From Gonocerus acuteangulatus (taxonomy: Eukaryota; Arthropoda; Insecta; Hemiptera; Coreidae), in NCBI GenBank assembly GCA_946811695.1, contig OX328124.1, positions 26,166,626 to 26,230,625 of the forward strand: a stretch of 64,000 nt of DNA, written 5' to 3'. The notes beneath the pieces are model-generated. The model had not been told where the DNA came from, searched no databases, and saw nothing but the letters and a program-made list of their open reading frames with translations. Below, one piece after another: positions 10,226 to 21,707 of the stretch; position 1 is the stretch's first letter; the number at the start of each line of letters is the position of its first letter. Position numbers and translations under genes: made by a program.

Positions 10226-10297
10226 TGCCGTGACCAGGATTCGAACCTGGGTTATTGCGGCCACAACGCAATGTCCTAACCACTAGACGATCACGGC
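10226..10297 (-). tRNA. tRNA-His (GTG)
   Basis: Complete 72-nt cloverleaf on the minus strand. The acceptor stem GCCGTGA/TCACGGC pairs in full, the D arm is GTCT..AGGAC, the anticodon stem TTGCG/CGCAA encloses loop TTGTGGC (anticodon GTG), the T arm is CCAGG-TTCGAAT-CCTGG, and the discriminator is A. As usual for animal tRNA-His genes, G-1 is not encoded. A Pol III terminator of nine T residues follows within about five bases. There is no intron and no flanking SINE tail or duplication, so it is probably a functional gene transporting histidine to ribosomes. Confidence 0.96.
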
Positions 10298-10696
10298 TAT
10301 AGAGGCGTTGGAGGGAAATCGCTAAAAGAAGAAACTAGACCGTGAAGATTAAAGAGGTTGTCTGGACTCAGAATCCACGGTATACGTACCTCGAGCGTCG
10401 TCATTCTCGCATTGTATATTTTTTTTTTTTTTTTACCATTTCTAGTTTTATTATAATCATTATTTTTGACAAAACTGCATATAGGGGCATTGAGGCAAAT
10501 TTTTAGTTCATAAAACAAACAAGTTTCGGGAAGTTCACGTTCGACTTTTCCTGTTACAATCTAATTTCTAGATTTCTTGAACCTTTTTTTTTTTAATATT
10601 TCCTCACTTGGGACGGCTGAATTACAAAATCCTGGAAGGATGCATTTTATATATCCTACCAAACAATATCAAGTGAACCATCCCTAACATGTAAAA

Positions 10697-11035
10697 GTCC
10701 GTCACGCAGAAGCTGCATAACTAAACACTAACCAATGCCCGAGCCGGTTTGGCTGTCTAACTTAATTTTTACATAATACCGAGTAAACTATATCTTCTAA
10801 TGAACCGATTTGGTTTAGATTTAATACATATCTTTTTCTTTAGATTCACGGGAATTTTACCAAGTTTCATTACATTACTACCGAAATTACGACCGGTATG
10901 AGCAAATTATCAATTTGGGCCACGAGTAAACCATCCCCTCCTAATAAACCAATTTCGTTATTTTTTTACAACACATTTTTCTCTTTACTACGGCTGGATT
11001 GGCAAAATATGTACTCTGGATCCAGAGTAAACCAT
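10697..11035 (-). mobile_element. Degenerate Helentron-like element, 3' part
   Basis: Starts GTCCGTCACGCAGAAGCTGCATAACTAA, the minus-strand terminus of the main repeat family. Diverged G-tract units follow (AATGAACCGATTTGGTTTAG, ATTACGACCGGTATGAGC). It lacks the 5' half and is much more diverged than copies A-F. Confidence 0.55.
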
Positions 11036-11639
11036 ATATATTGGATTTCTGTCCTTGTTAAACAGCCCTGATAAAGACTTGAGTTTCATCATTGGACGGC
11101 CGAAACGTCACCATTTTCTTAAAAAATGTAGTTTTATTAAGATACCACGTCTGAACCCTAACAGATTCTACCTTTGAAAATTTAATGAGTTTTCATGTTT
11201 TTAGATTGTCTAATTATTCCTAGTATATCTCTCATGTTTATGGAATCATATACAGCAATTATGTAAAGAGCAATAAGATGAGCTAATGAAACCCAAGCAT
11301 TTAGAGTTTCTGAATGAGATCGGGGATTTCTCTTGGCTTTCTGCGGTTGGCACTCCATTGCCAAGATGCGGGTGCCCTGATTCCCTGCTCAGGATCTTAG
11401 AGAAGATTGTTTCTTATAAAGCAGATTTTATTGTTACAATCCCTCTCCTTTATTCTAGGGGTAAAAGGCCAAATAAAGGACAAAACAACCAACAACTGTA
11501 TCTTTAAGCTTTGTTATTTAGGGTAATTCGTATTGCTCCTGAAGTTAGAGGATACCTTTTCCAAGAAAATTTAATGTATTGTATTCTTCTATCTGTTAAA
11601 ATATTACACAGGACTTGTGTAGCACAGTAGGAAAACACA
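11036..11639. other. No gene seen
   Basis: Unclassified sequence. A GACGGCCGAAACGTCACC stretch near 11095 resembles wording seen near ends of Penelope-like elements, but nothing else supports that here. The open frames at 11182-11507 overlap on opposite strands and match no family. Confidence 0.5.
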
Positions 11640-11870
11640 AAAGACAATAAATTAAGAGAAATTACAAACTCAATCAAAGACTGGCTGATAATTAGCTGTC
11701 TCAGAAGAGACAAAGTTGTAATAACCACGCCAAGAATCGGACACTCACTATTAACTCATTCGTGCTTAATGGATTGACAGGACAGATCCGTGTGCTCACA
11801 GTGTAACGGTGCCCTGACGATAAAACACACACTGACAGACGGCAAAGTGACTGTCTGTGGCGAAAATTAT
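11640..11870 (+). pseudogene. LINE ORF2 C-terminal fragment, second copy
   Basis: Shifting frame once, the translation contains LRRDKVVITTPRIGHSLLTHSCLMD followed, after a stop and frameshift, by CSQCNGALTIKHTLTD. This matches the C-terminal RIGHS..LTH and CxxC...KH pattern of the fragment at 7300-7577. It is interrupted at its right side by the hAT MITE. Decayed. Confidence 0.65.
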
Positions 11871-11879
11871 TATGTGAGC

Positions 11880-12178
11880 CAGAGTTGGGCAAACGTTAGC
11901 GCGCGCTAAAAGCTGATACCTCTCCGCTAATTTAGCGAAACTGTAGAAAGCCAGCGCTAATCTATTTATGAAATATCGTAATTGCTAATAGCTTAAGCTA
12001 TAGATACAAGTTGTAACTATAGCTTAAGCTATTAGCAATTACGATATTTCATAAATAGATTAGCGGTTAGCGCACTGCCGCCGCTAACCGCTAATTATTA
12101 GCGCTGGCTTTCTACAGTTTCGCTAAATTAGCGGAGAGGTATCAGCTTTTAGCGCGCGCTAACGTTTGCCCAACTCTG
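11880..12178. mobile_element. Palindromic hAT MITE
   Basis: The 299-bp element starts CAGAGTTGGGC and ends GCCCAACTCTG. It is an almost perfect palindrome; a small unpaired segment (TTAGCGC..GCCGCCGC) lies right of centre. A perfect 8-bp duplication ATGTGAGC flanks it (11872-11879 and 12179-12186), which is diagnostic of the hAT superfamily. It has no coding capacity. It shares its terminal 11 bases with the larger element at 50731-52525. Confidence 0.93.
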
Positions 12179-12186
12179 ATGTGAGC

Positions 12187-14218
12187 CCTTAATGCATTTT
12201 TATGAAAAATTGGCTTGATGCCTATTTTGCAGTTTGGTGTTTCTTTAACGGCATTTAGTCAGTAAAATTAATAAATTCTATTATAAAATCAAAATCAAAA
12301 CGCCCTTAAAAATTTACCTATAAGTCTAAAAATGTCTTAAGCTCTTCGATTTCTGTGCAAGAATCTCTCCAAAGGCGACCCTTCTGTAGGCGGAATACTC
12401 GTTGTTAACAAACTTGTCCTTTTGTTTTAGGCAAACAATTTTCCTAAATAAATACAAATATTTTTAGACAGATCCGTTTGGTGAAATTGGTACATACTGC
12501 AAGTATATTTGTCTGTTCGCTCTCTTTGGGCAAATGAATGATTTTGATCTAGTAGGAATACCTGAAGTGGACGAATATGGAAGTTCTTGAGAATATACCA
12601 CTGGAAAAATTAGGTCCCTGCTATGTATTCGTGATTATTCTACAAAAATAGCAGTACTATTTCCTTGATTCCTTCAGAAAACTGTTTTTGTAGGATATGT
12701 TTCAAGAGGATTATCAAATAATCAACAAAAGCAACGTCTAATGGGATTAATAATGTGTCACCAAATCGGCGTATTTGTACTTTAAATAACATTTCTAACG
12801 AATGGGCAAGTTTGGGCAAGATCTGACGACGCAGTAAATAAGACAATATACTCCCAAAAGAGTGTCAAATGGTGTTTTTCCGTGCAAATACCGGGGATTT
12901 GCGAATTAAATATTATTTTCAATATAGCATTATTTTTACCTCGACGTAAAAAATAAAAATATTGGGTGAATTTTTAAAAACCTTTTGTGCCAGATTTCGG
13001 TTTATTATAATACCCTTACTGTGTGATGGAAGCAACAATAAAAAGCGAAGTTGTTTTTGACATAGCACTTTTAACCAGGCTCTTATGTCAAATCGAATGC
13101 AATAATATGGCTAAAAATTAATATGCTGAATAGAAAAGGGTTTATTTATTACTAACAATACAATTAAAATCCCAAATTAAAAGATTTATTGTTTTAATGT
13201 CCAACATTACCGTGGAATCACCCCACTCCGGTTCTCAATAAGGAATAAGGAAGGATGAAAACACACTAAAATAATGGAAAAATATCTTGAAACTTTTGAT
13301 ACAAAAATATTTGGGACTGGAGTAAAATAGTGTGCTTGGGGAACACAAGTTTTGCAATATCTGGGGCTATGACTCCTGTCCTTTTCGAAAGTCTATTTCC
13401 CTACCGGGCTATTTGGAGATTGGAAAGACCAGATAGAGTTCGGCCCCTAGTGGCCCGCCGTTAAAACCAAATTTGATATAAGAGGTGCGAAGGGCGTTAT
13501 TAGCAGTTGGAGCACGAGTTTATCGGCTATCCTTTATAAGTTGCCTCGTAAAAAGATATTGGTGTCGGTGGATGGGGTACTTTGCATTTGTATGGCTCCC
13601 GTTGAGTGGTTCCCGTCCGGATTGGGGTGCGGACTCTCAAGCCACCTCCGCCGTGAGCTGGCGTTTCGACGGAGGTATTTCGTGGAATTTGTTCCCTTGG
13701 CGACGCTCAAGTCCCATCTGGAAGTTTTCCCCTAGCTTTCACGTCGCTCGAGATTCGAGTGAGTCGTGGATTGTTTCCAACCCCTAGGCTTAAGCTGAGC
13801 CTACGTTGTAACGTAGATTCGAACGTCGTCTCGACACGGCTCACCACTCTGAGTGCATTATGTTATAAACTTCACCCTATTGAGAAAGTTAATTAATTTG
13901 CCTCTTTCAAATGTCGCAAGGAGGGTTGGGACAACATGAACCACTCCGGCGTTGATGAAATCGAGAAAAATTAAAAGTTCCGTCCTTTCTTTGAAATCCT
14001 CTGGGGACTCAAGGTAGCAACTGTAAGTTTTTTTAAATCATTTAATTAGCAAATAACAATAATTTATCCTTTTAGAATAGAAGAAATTGGATCTAGTGGT
14101 CTTAATAATTCAAATTTTAATTTTTTTTATTTATTTATACGTGTAGTTATTTATTTGGAGACCTCCACATTCAGAGTGATCTGATTAAAAGAATAACAAA
14201 AAAGAAAACAAAAAAAAA
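12187..14218. other. No gene recognised
   Basis: AT-rich DNA. The 13440-13900 stretch is more GC-balanced and contains overlapping forward frames (13485-13787), but the products match no domain I know and frames overlap freely. It may be old single-copy host DNA. No splice structure can be supported. Confidence 0.5.
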
Positions 14219-14690
14219 TCTACTATATATTTGTCAAATACCACTCACTCACACACTCACTCACTCACTCACTGACCTATCATCGCCCAGCCCAAACCGC
14301 TTGACAGAAAAACTTGAAATTTTGCATGGACACTCCCTATAGACCGTAGACGCTCGCTAAGAAAGGATTTTTTGATATTCGAATTTTTAAGTATTTTTTG
14401 AGGGGTTTAAAGTTTTAGTTGGTTAGAGCAGCCATGCCTAGGTAGAATGCGTTGCTAGGACGATAAGAGAACAGCTGTTACCGTACATTATCTATTTCAT
14501 AGTATTATTTTTAATTGAGGTTAATTTCAACTATGATGGCAGTCCTTGAAATAAACTGTGATTTTGTCCCTCATAGAATTTAAGCCCTGGTGATGGTCCA
14601 TCCGAGGTAATAATATCCCGAACCACTTAACACAAAAATTTAAAAAGTTTGCACAGGCAATCCGTTTAGAATGTAAACACTCGCTAAGAA

Positions 14691-14727
<37 letters not shown>

Positions 14728-15436
14728 TTCAAATGTTTAAGTACTTTTAGGGGGGGGGGGGGTTGAATTATTAAGAAGTTCCTCATCGGCTCAAAAATGG
14801 TTAGATTTTGATAACATTTAGTACAAAAATCTTTCTGCTCATTTAAAACGTCAAGTTCATTGACCAGTTGAATCCGTTTACTGGAACATGGTTTTTGGAG
14901 CAAAATTTTTTGCGAAAGATTCCGTAACGTAGGAAAACGAATGAAACCATTTTTTAATCAAATTCTGTAGCCATTTACCAGAAAAATTGATAGAAACACT
15001 TTTCAAAACTAATTTTCTGTTTGGGTATTCAGAAACGCAGTATATAGAAAAAAATCTTATGAATGTTTTATGAAACAAAGTTTTCGGATCTCAGTATATT
15101 TTCTAAAATATCTCGAAAACGGTTGGAAACTCGTAGTAAGTGGAAGGCGGCTATTCAAAAGGTTACTAAATTCTCTACAATAAGATTCTGTTGTAATGTT
15201 CGGTGGGGCGATGCCAATCGAAGAGATAAGTGCTTAAAACTTCAAATTTGTTAGTTTTATGCTTTTCAACGTGGATTTGTCTCTGTTTTAAGCTTTTTTT
15301 AAACTTTAAACTTTTTAAGCGGTTGTTGTAGTTCCTGGGTACAAAATTATGTAGTAGCGTTAATTTTGATAATATCTTATTAAACTCAATATAAAAAATA
15401 CCTATCGGCCGTGGTGAAGCACGGGTATTCAGCTAG
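14219..15436 (+). mobile_element. Non-autonomous Helitron
   Basis: The 5' end is TCTACTATATATTTGTCAAA and the 3' end GGTGAAGCACGGGTATTCAGCTAG, followed by T. The host base before TC is A, giving the A-T target of classical Helitrons. ACTCACTCACTCAC and GCCCAGCCCAAACC blocks follow the 5' end. The first 300 bases match a truncated copy at 33697-34011. No Rep or helicase coding is visible; the body holds only short unrelated frames. Confidence 0.82.
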
Positions 15437-16238
15437 TAAAGTAATAGTTTCTGAATTAATTGTTCATCATCCGAAAATTTAATAGAATCCGATTATAGGT
15501 GATAAAATAGGGCTTTAATTGTAATAATAATAGGTCTAATAATATTATGTCTAACCGTAAATAAATAAAAAAAAATAAAATAAAATAAATACTAAGATTA
15601 AAAATGAATGACGAAGAAAAAAATATCTCAAATTTATGTAACCAAAATAACAATAAATACGAAATAAAATTAATAAAAATACTTTTTATATTAAATATCA
15701 CATTAATTGAGTAATATCAACGTCAATAAAAAAGAAAATTAATTAAATGTCTATCGAAAGTTGGGCCGATGTTTTTAATTTTTTGAATGAAAATCCATCA
15801 CCTTAGTTAGAAAACGAACCCATTGCCTTTGGGACAGAGTGTATCGGATGACCTTTTAGTCGGTACAATTGAGAATACGATAATAAACAATAAGCTTATG
15901 ATATAGTCCTTTGCCAAAGAAATAAAAATCACAATAGACTTACTTAAATGGCTAATAAAAATTGAAAGGAGCTACACTTACTTTAATAACAATAATTTAT
16001 TTGAAAATCACAAGAAAGTTTGGCAGAGGCAAACTTGCTTGAAAATAGTTAATATTTATTATTAGTGTAAAGGAATAAAACAAAAAAAATATTTCATTTA
16101 AATCGATGGAATTAATATTTACCGACGTAAGTGTACAATACAAACCTTCAAATTGTCCCACTTTTAAAACTTATGATACTTTGTTTAATTTAGTTGTAAT
16201 ATACAACAGCAGGGTCTTTCTTAAGAAGAAAAATATAG
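15437..16238. other. No gene seen
   Basis: AT-rich sequence with no recognised coding frame, followed directly by the tRNA-Met unit. Confidence 0.6.
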
Positions 16239-16311
16239 TGCCCCGGGTGAGGATCGAACTCACGACCTTAAGATTATGAGACTTACGCGCTGCCTACTGC
16301 GCTACCGAGGC
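16239..16311 (-). tRNA. tRNA-Met (CAT), elongator-type, in a repeated unit
   Basis: Full 73-nt cloverleaf: acceptor GCCTCGG/CCGGGGC, D arm TAGCGCAGTAGGCAGCGCG, anticodon loop CTCATAA, T arm GTGAG-TTCGATC-CTCAC, discriminator A. The same sequence recurs at 22586-22658, with truncated relatives at 22443-22481 and 17492-17543. The copies share flanks on both sides (CACTATATTTTTC downstream; a GRRCACTAAAARTAT-like block upstream). There is no T-run close behind the gene except TTTTT at +8. Either a real tRNA gene within a duplicated segment or the head of a repeat; functionality is uncertain. Confidence 0.85.
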
Positions 16312-16412
16312 TGATGACCAAGTCAGATATTTTTAGTGTTCTGCGTTGTATTTACAGCATTAATAGGGTAGGTTTTGAGCATGATGTAAGGTCAGATTAG
16401 ATTATTATTCCG

Positions 16413-16491
16413 TAAAATCTCTATTGACTGGGTACCAGGCATAGCAGGACAAGTGGAAATAAAGTAGCTGATCTCTTTGCAATGAATGCAT
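16413..16491 (+). pseudogene. LINE RNase H-domain remnant
   Basis: One frame reads IDWVPGIA, and after a one-base shift TSGNKVADLFAMNA. Together this is the WVPGHSG..GN..AD.LA signature at the end of the RNase H domain of non-LTR retrotransposons. The remainder is not recognisable. Confidence 0.6.
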
Positions 16492-17491
16492 GATTCGCGT
16501 CAGTACAAGATTATATTTATGGGACATATCTCCTTTCATTGACATGGGAAATCTTTAAAAAAAAAAATTTAAATAATAATAGGGTAGAAATGACAGCAAT
16601 TGGAAAAGAAGCAGATTTTTAGTGTCCTGCATTCTATGTTCGGCCTAAATAGGACACGTTTTTCTCTCATGTATACATTTATATAATATATAAATGTGTA
16701 TATAGTAGTTTTTTTTTTTTTTTTTTTTGTAAAGAGGAGATTACATTATGTGTAAATAATACAGAACTTTAAAAACCGAAACGAATGTAACCACTCTAAT
16801 TTATCATTTGTAACATACGATTTTGTTGAGATAAAAACTATTTAAAACCAGAAGTAAGTAGTAAAATTAAATTTAGTAATGATCTAATACATAAAAAAAA
16901 GTATCACACGAAACTTGATCCAAAATATGGCAACAAGAGAATTATCTTTGTAATTTTCTTTGAGTATATTTTTGAGGCAAATGCCAAATGTTATGTGTTA
17001 ATCACATAACATCACCTCACATACCTTTTAGGCAAGATTTAGCCCCGTAGTAAACATTAACACGTTATATCTTCTGGCCTCATAATTCGTCTGTCATTGT
17101 ATATTTTTTTAAGATCAAACGAGAATTCACTGGACCAAACAATGTCAGAACCTTCTTCCCAAAGGTAACAATAGAATTTTCTGAACGATGGCAATGCCTC
17201 AATCAACGTTTAATTTATTTCTTTGACATCATTATTATTATCATCGCTCCTTCTCAATACGAGTTCCCATAGACAAGTAAAACGTACCCTAAATCTTGAT
17301 ATGCTGAAAAACGTACCTTGATGTACAGCCTACATAAGATGCAGGAAACTAAAAACATCTGTATATAATCTGTACAAAGCCCTTGCCAAAATCAGTGTTA
17401 TGTACATGTTGATAACAAAGTTCAAATAAATACATAATGAAGTAAATGTAAATACTTTACAGGACACTGAAAGAATATACGCTGAACAAGA
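16492..17491. other. No gene seen; short relative of the tRNA-Met flank
   Basis: Bases 16610-16660 (GATTTTTAGTGTCCTGCATT...) resemble the sequence just upstream of the tRNA-Met at 16239-16311, a further trace of that repeated unit. Otherwise AT-rich with no coding signal. Confidence 0.5.
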
Positions 17492-17543
17492 GCCTCGATC
17501 GCGCACTAGTCTTAAGGTCGTGAGTTCGATCCTCACTCGGCCA
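17492..17543 (+). pseudogene. tRNA-Met-derived pseudogene
   Basis: Retains GCCTCG, a scrambled GCGCAC, then AGTCTTAAGGTCGTGAGTTCGATCCTCAC and a shortened 3' acceptor. The D arm and anticodon arm are deleted. It is followed by CACTATATTTTTCTTCTGAGG and AACTAAATCTGCTATTTTAT, and preceded by GGACACTGAAAGAATAT, the same flanks as the intact copies. This shows the whole unit, not just the tRNA, is repeated. Confidence 0.75.
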
Positions 17544-17973
17544 CTATATTTTTCTTCTGAGGTATAAACTAAATCTGCTATTTTATATAATATGTATAAT
17601 GAAAATAAATCATACCATTGGTTCAATTACTAATAAAACTAAAATTCTTCTGATCTAATTATTATTAAGGTGACGCAGGTAGGTGTTGAGGAGATAAGAA
17701 GTTAAGGAATCGTTAGGAAGCGGACTTATCCCTGGTTGCCTAAAAGTTGTCACCTACTAGGCATCTTTTGCTGAAGAAGGCTGCCAAAAAGTATGCCAAT
17801 CTATGAAATATCGATTTTTCTGGAAGTCTGAGGTTTTTTTCTTAGCCAAATCGCAACCATGATAAGAGTTGTCCCCAACTTGAATAATTTTTTATAAGGT
17901 TTTTGACTCTTACATATAATGGAGTCCCTAATCCTTTTTTTTTTAGGCCTACCTGTTAACGTAATTAATTTTA
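17544..17973. other. No gene seen
   Basis: Only the flank of the tRNA-Met unit (to about 17590) and unclassified AT-rich DNA. Confidence 0.55.
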
Positions 17974-18018
17974 ATTTTTCTTTTTTACGGCGCATTTGGA
18001 GCTAGGCTATTAAAGCCG
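17974..18018 (-). mobile_element. Tail fragment of family A SINE
   Basis: Reads, on the minus strand, GGCTTTAATAGCCTAGCTCC then AATGCGCCGT and A-rich sequence, a diverged version of the shared SINE tail. No head is present. Confidence 0.55.
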
Positions 18019-18042
18019 GAGTAAATTATTTTTGCAATTACT

Positions 18043-18169
18043 ATGCAGTTTAGGCAATGATAACCATGCAGTTTAGGCAATGATAACCATGCAGTTTAGG
18101 CAATGATAACCATGCAGTTTAGGCAATGATAGCCATGCAGTTTAGGCAATGATAACCTTGCAGTTTTTT
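18043..18169. repeat. 23-bp tandem repeat, about 5.4 copies
   Basis: Unit ATGCAGTTTAGGCAATGATAACC repeated from 18043, with one base change in the fourth unit (GATAGCC) and a partial last copy. Near-identity implies recent expansion. Confidence 0.95.
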
Positions 18170-18400
18170 CCCCATTAAACGCAAGTAAAACAAAACAAAC
18201 AAACTAAAGCAACCTTCCAGCTGTATTATTCTTTTTTTCTTTTTTTTTTTAAACTTTATTGATAATTACAACAATATGCTATACATATTTCCAGTAATTT
18301 TGCTGGTTATGGAACAATAGCTTTGTGAGACATGATGTGGGAATATGTACAATTACACAACCCACTAGAATAATAAATTTTGAGCATTGCTGATGGCAAG

Positions 18401-19577
18401 TTATAACAAGTTGTCTCTAGGCCACCGCCGCTTCAGCCTTCTATGAGGATTTTGTGGATTATGGAAGGAGGATAGAGAGTTTATCAAAGGATTTGGATGG
18501 CCACGGAGATTGGAATGAAACTTCTGATAGACTGATTTGGCCAGGGATTGGATAAAGGGGATATTGAAATCATTATGCAGGGTTAGGTTCGAGACGTAGT
18601 AAGGAGCATTGGATATTTTTCGAAGGATTTTGGACTGCATTGTTTGTATTCTGTAGGAATTGGAAGGTTTAGTGGAACCCCATAGTTCTAGTCCATAAGT
18701 CCATATTGGTCGGAGTATGGTATTGTATATAAGTCGTTTGTTTGTCAATGAAAGTTTCGAGCGTTTGTCCAGTAAGCGTGATAAAAGTCTAAAACGTCTG
18801 TTTAGTTCCTGTCTTTTCTGTGTTACGTGTGGCTCCCAAGTTAAACGTTTGTCTAGTATCAGTCCTAAGTATCTTACTTGCGATTTCTGTGGAATTTGAA
18901 TGTTTTGGAGGGTTATTGGCGGGCAGCTTGACTTACGAAGTGTGAATGTTGCATGGCTAGATTTTTCTGCATTTACTTTGATTTTCCATTTAGTTAGCCA
19001 AGGTTGAAGTAGGTACAGGTGTTCTTGAAGGGAATTGGAGGCAAGAATTGGGTTTTGGTTAACAGAGAGGATAGCGGTGTCGTCAGCAAACATGTGAATG
19101 GATGTTTGGGGATGGGAAGGGATATCAGCCGTATAAGCCAGGAACAATAAGGGACTGAGAATTCCACCTTGTGGGACACCGGCATGTTGGGGGAAGATTG
19201 GAGATAATGAGGTACCATAGGATGTCTGGAAAAAACGGTCAGAGAGGAAGGATTTTATTAGTAGGTAATATGTTGAAGGTAAGGTTTCTTTGAGTTTAAA
19301 CAGCAAGCCCTGGTGCCACACGCGATCGAAAGCCTGAGCTACGTCAAGAAAAACGATGAAAAAAAGATGAGGATATGCTGTCGACGATACGGTGGCATTG
19401 GTGAATAGTGGAGTGGGAGTGGCGAAACCCAAACTGGGAAGATGGGATAATGGGATCCAGGAGTGGATAAAGGCGTTTGAGAAGGAGTTTTTCAAGGATT
19501 TTATCCATTATTGGAAGGAGTGATATAGGACGATAGGACGAAGGTTGATGAATAGGTTTACCAGGCTTTGGGATCAT
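18401..19577 (-). pseudogene. Reverse transcriptase and C-terminus of Jockey-like LINE
   Basis: The upstream frame (19577-19344) reads IPKPGKPIHQPSSYRPISLL and SSQFGFRHSHST, RT motifs 1 to 2. A one-base shift near 19380 moves to the frame ending at 18401, which carries FLDVAQAFDRVWH (motif A with catalytic Asp), GVPQGGILSPLLF (motif B), MFADDTAIL (motif C, catalytic Asp pair) and VRYLGLILDKRLTW (motif D/E region). After the thumb come PIWTYGLELWGSTKPSN and a C-terminal region ending RRLKRRW, typical of Jockey-clade ORF2. All catalytic residues are visible; the frameshift is the main break. Confidence 0.92.
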
Positions 19578-20429
19578 CCGGATAACTGAAAATTTCCAGA
19601 GGATAGGGAAATATGTCGTTCTGAGTACAGAATTATATATGTAAGTTAGGAAGAGGATGGCTTTTTTCGGGAGTTTATTAAGGATTTTCGAAGTGATGAG
19701 GTCATATCCAGGGGCTTTTTTTGGAGGAAGATGTTGGATTGCAAACAGGATTTCTTCAGGATTAAAGGCTTTTGGTGGGAGTGATAGTTGAAGAGGAGTG
19801 TCCAGTTGACTAGAGACAAAGAGTGTATGGTCAGGATCATTGATATATTGATGAGGAGTAAAGACTTGGGTGAGGTGTAGGCCAAAGGTATGGGATATTT
19901 CTTCATCAGTTTTCGCCCAGGAACCATCTTCTCGACGAAGGGGATGACGGGAAGATTTATAGGACAGAATGTTTCTCGTAGCTTGCCAGACTGTTTTATC
20001 TGATGTAGTTAGTTCTTTAGTGTAAGATTCAAATTGGTCGTTTCTGTGTTTTCTGAGTTCATTTTTTAATTCCCTTGTAAGTTGGTTTAGTCGAGTTTTG
20101 TCCGTGGGATACCTTGTGTTCTGCCATATCCTTCTTGCTCTTCTTTTTTCATTCAGTAAGTTGTGTATGTTTGTAGGTAAGTAATCATTCGTTTTAGGCC
20201 GTCGAGGTGTTTTGTAGAGAGTGGCCCTATGTAAGCTTTGTTGAATTGCAAGTGTGAAGTTTTGTACAGCGTCATCTATTTCAATATTTGTTTTTAGTGG
20301 AATATTGAGGTTGAGGGTTTCTTCTAGGGTGTCTTGAAAGTATTTACAGTCAACTGGTCCAGGAGTGAGCGTAGGATAGGAGGGAATAGAATAAAGGTCA
20401 ACATTAGAAATCAGAGAAAGTATAACAGG

Positions 20430-21060
20430 GCTGTGATCAGAGGATAAGTCATCTACTGTTTGGACATCGGAAGGAATTTGGGAGATACCGGAAGTTATAA
20501 AGAAGTCGATGATATCGGGAAGTTTAGAACGGGATGTTGGCCAGTAAGTAGGGGATGAAGGAGCAATGACTTTGGATGGAATGAAGGAAAGGGTTTGGAG
20601 AAGAGCTCTGCCTCGAGGGTTTGCTGTTCTACAACCAAACGCAGGGTGTTTGGAATTGAAATCGCCACCGGAGAGAAAACGTGGACCAAGGAATTGGAAG
20701 AATGAGTGGAAATTGGAAGAGGAAACAGATTTATTAGGAGGGCAGTATACGGCTGAAATTGTGATGGGGAATTGGGAAGATTGGAGAGAGATAGTTGTAC
20801 TTTGGAAAGGATCAGGGGAAAAATGGTTTGGAAATGGGAAATGAAAAAGTGTTGCAAGAATAATTATTGCAGATCCACCGTGGGCAGTCCCGTCAGGGTG
20901 AAAGTCCTGTACGTTTTGTATCCAGGAATGTAAAATGTGTTACGTGGAGTTAAGTGTGTTTCAGTCAGTAAAGCTATGTCAATGTTTTTGTTTTTAAGAA
21001 ACATAGTCAGTTCGTCAGTGTGGTAATCCGTTCGAGTTCCACAGGAGGACAGTGAGTTGT
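20430..21060 (-). pseudogene. APE-type endonuclease of Jockey-like LINE
   Basis: Minus-strand translation, over at least two frames, gives an N-terminal WNSNGL, then IDIALLTETHL (metal-binding Glu), ISAVYCPPN, GGDFNSKHPAFG (catalytic Asp/Asn), and DDLSSDHSPV (catalytic Asp/His). These are the conserved motifs, in order, of apurinic-like endonucleases that nick target DNA for LINE insertion. Frames break near 20880 and 21020, so it is not translatable as one protein. Confidence 0.88.
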
Positions 21061-21284
21061 CTAAAATGGGGATGGGTCATATTTGAGAAGATTGGAGCAG
21101 GAGGTGAGTGAGTTTTTCTAGTAGAAGAATCAATGGCATTAGGTGGGATCTTATTTCGACCTGGAATACATGAAGGGAAGAAGGCATAGAGTGTAATTCT
21201 GCTAGGGATGAGGAATAGGAAGGTAATGAAATATCAGGAGATGAAGATGAATTATTATTATTATTATTATTGTTATTCATTTAA

Positions 21285-21707
21285 CTATAAAAACTTGATT
21301 GGACATTTTTTTCGGAAAGAACAAAAAAATAAGTAAAATTATTCTTACCTTTTCAGTCAGCAATGTCATTTGTAACAGCTCCTTTAATAATCAGATTCAT
21401 TTTGTTGGATAATCAACCTTTAACCCTCTGGTTTTTAATTACCAAAATCACTGGGTAATTTTGTAATTTAATTATATAAATGAATTTAATATGCATATAA
21501 GCTTTCGTAAGGGTGCCCATACAAGGAGAGGAAAATATCAAGATTTGGGCTGCACAGTCTAAACCTTAAGGTATTCCTCGCCGTGTTTGGAGGCCAGAGT
21601 TGATCTATGCAGTCCATCGAGGTAGTATTTAAACCCCATTAGATTAACTGTAACGGATGTAACTGTGTACTGGTGGCCGGACCTGATGTGTTTGGACGAG
21701 AGGATAT
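21285..21707. other. No gene seen
   Basis: AT-rich sequence between the LINE and a SINE; no family recognised. Confidence 0.5.

Larger units (their letters stand above)
18235..21280 (-). mobile_element. Jockey-like non-LTR retrotransposon (LINE), decayed
   Basis: Minus-strand element about 3 kb long. In order it holds an endonuclease region (about 21060-20430), a linker, reverse transcriptase (about 19600-18750), a C-terminal segment ending at 18401, a 3' UTR with TCAATAAAG and a short A-rich tail (18230-18250). ORF1 (gag-like) is missing, so it is probably 5'-truncated near the AAT-repeat at 21250-21280. Frameshifts occur near 19370-19400, 19600 and 20860-20890. The domain order and motifs fit the Jockey clade of arthropod LINEs, a related clade being possible. 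It copies itself through target-primed reverse transcription when intact; this copy cannot. Confidence 0.88.

Noticed and set aside
11060..11110. Hammerhead ribozyme or Penelope end (CTGATAAAG...GGCCGAAACGTC)
   Set aside because: The core needs CTGATGA and a pairing stem before GAAA; here it reads CTGATAA and no consistent three-stem fold was found.
13485..13787. Protein-coding exon of 100 codons
   Set aside because: Overlapping frames, no domain, no recognisable splice sites and no homologous family; cannot be supported by sequence alone.
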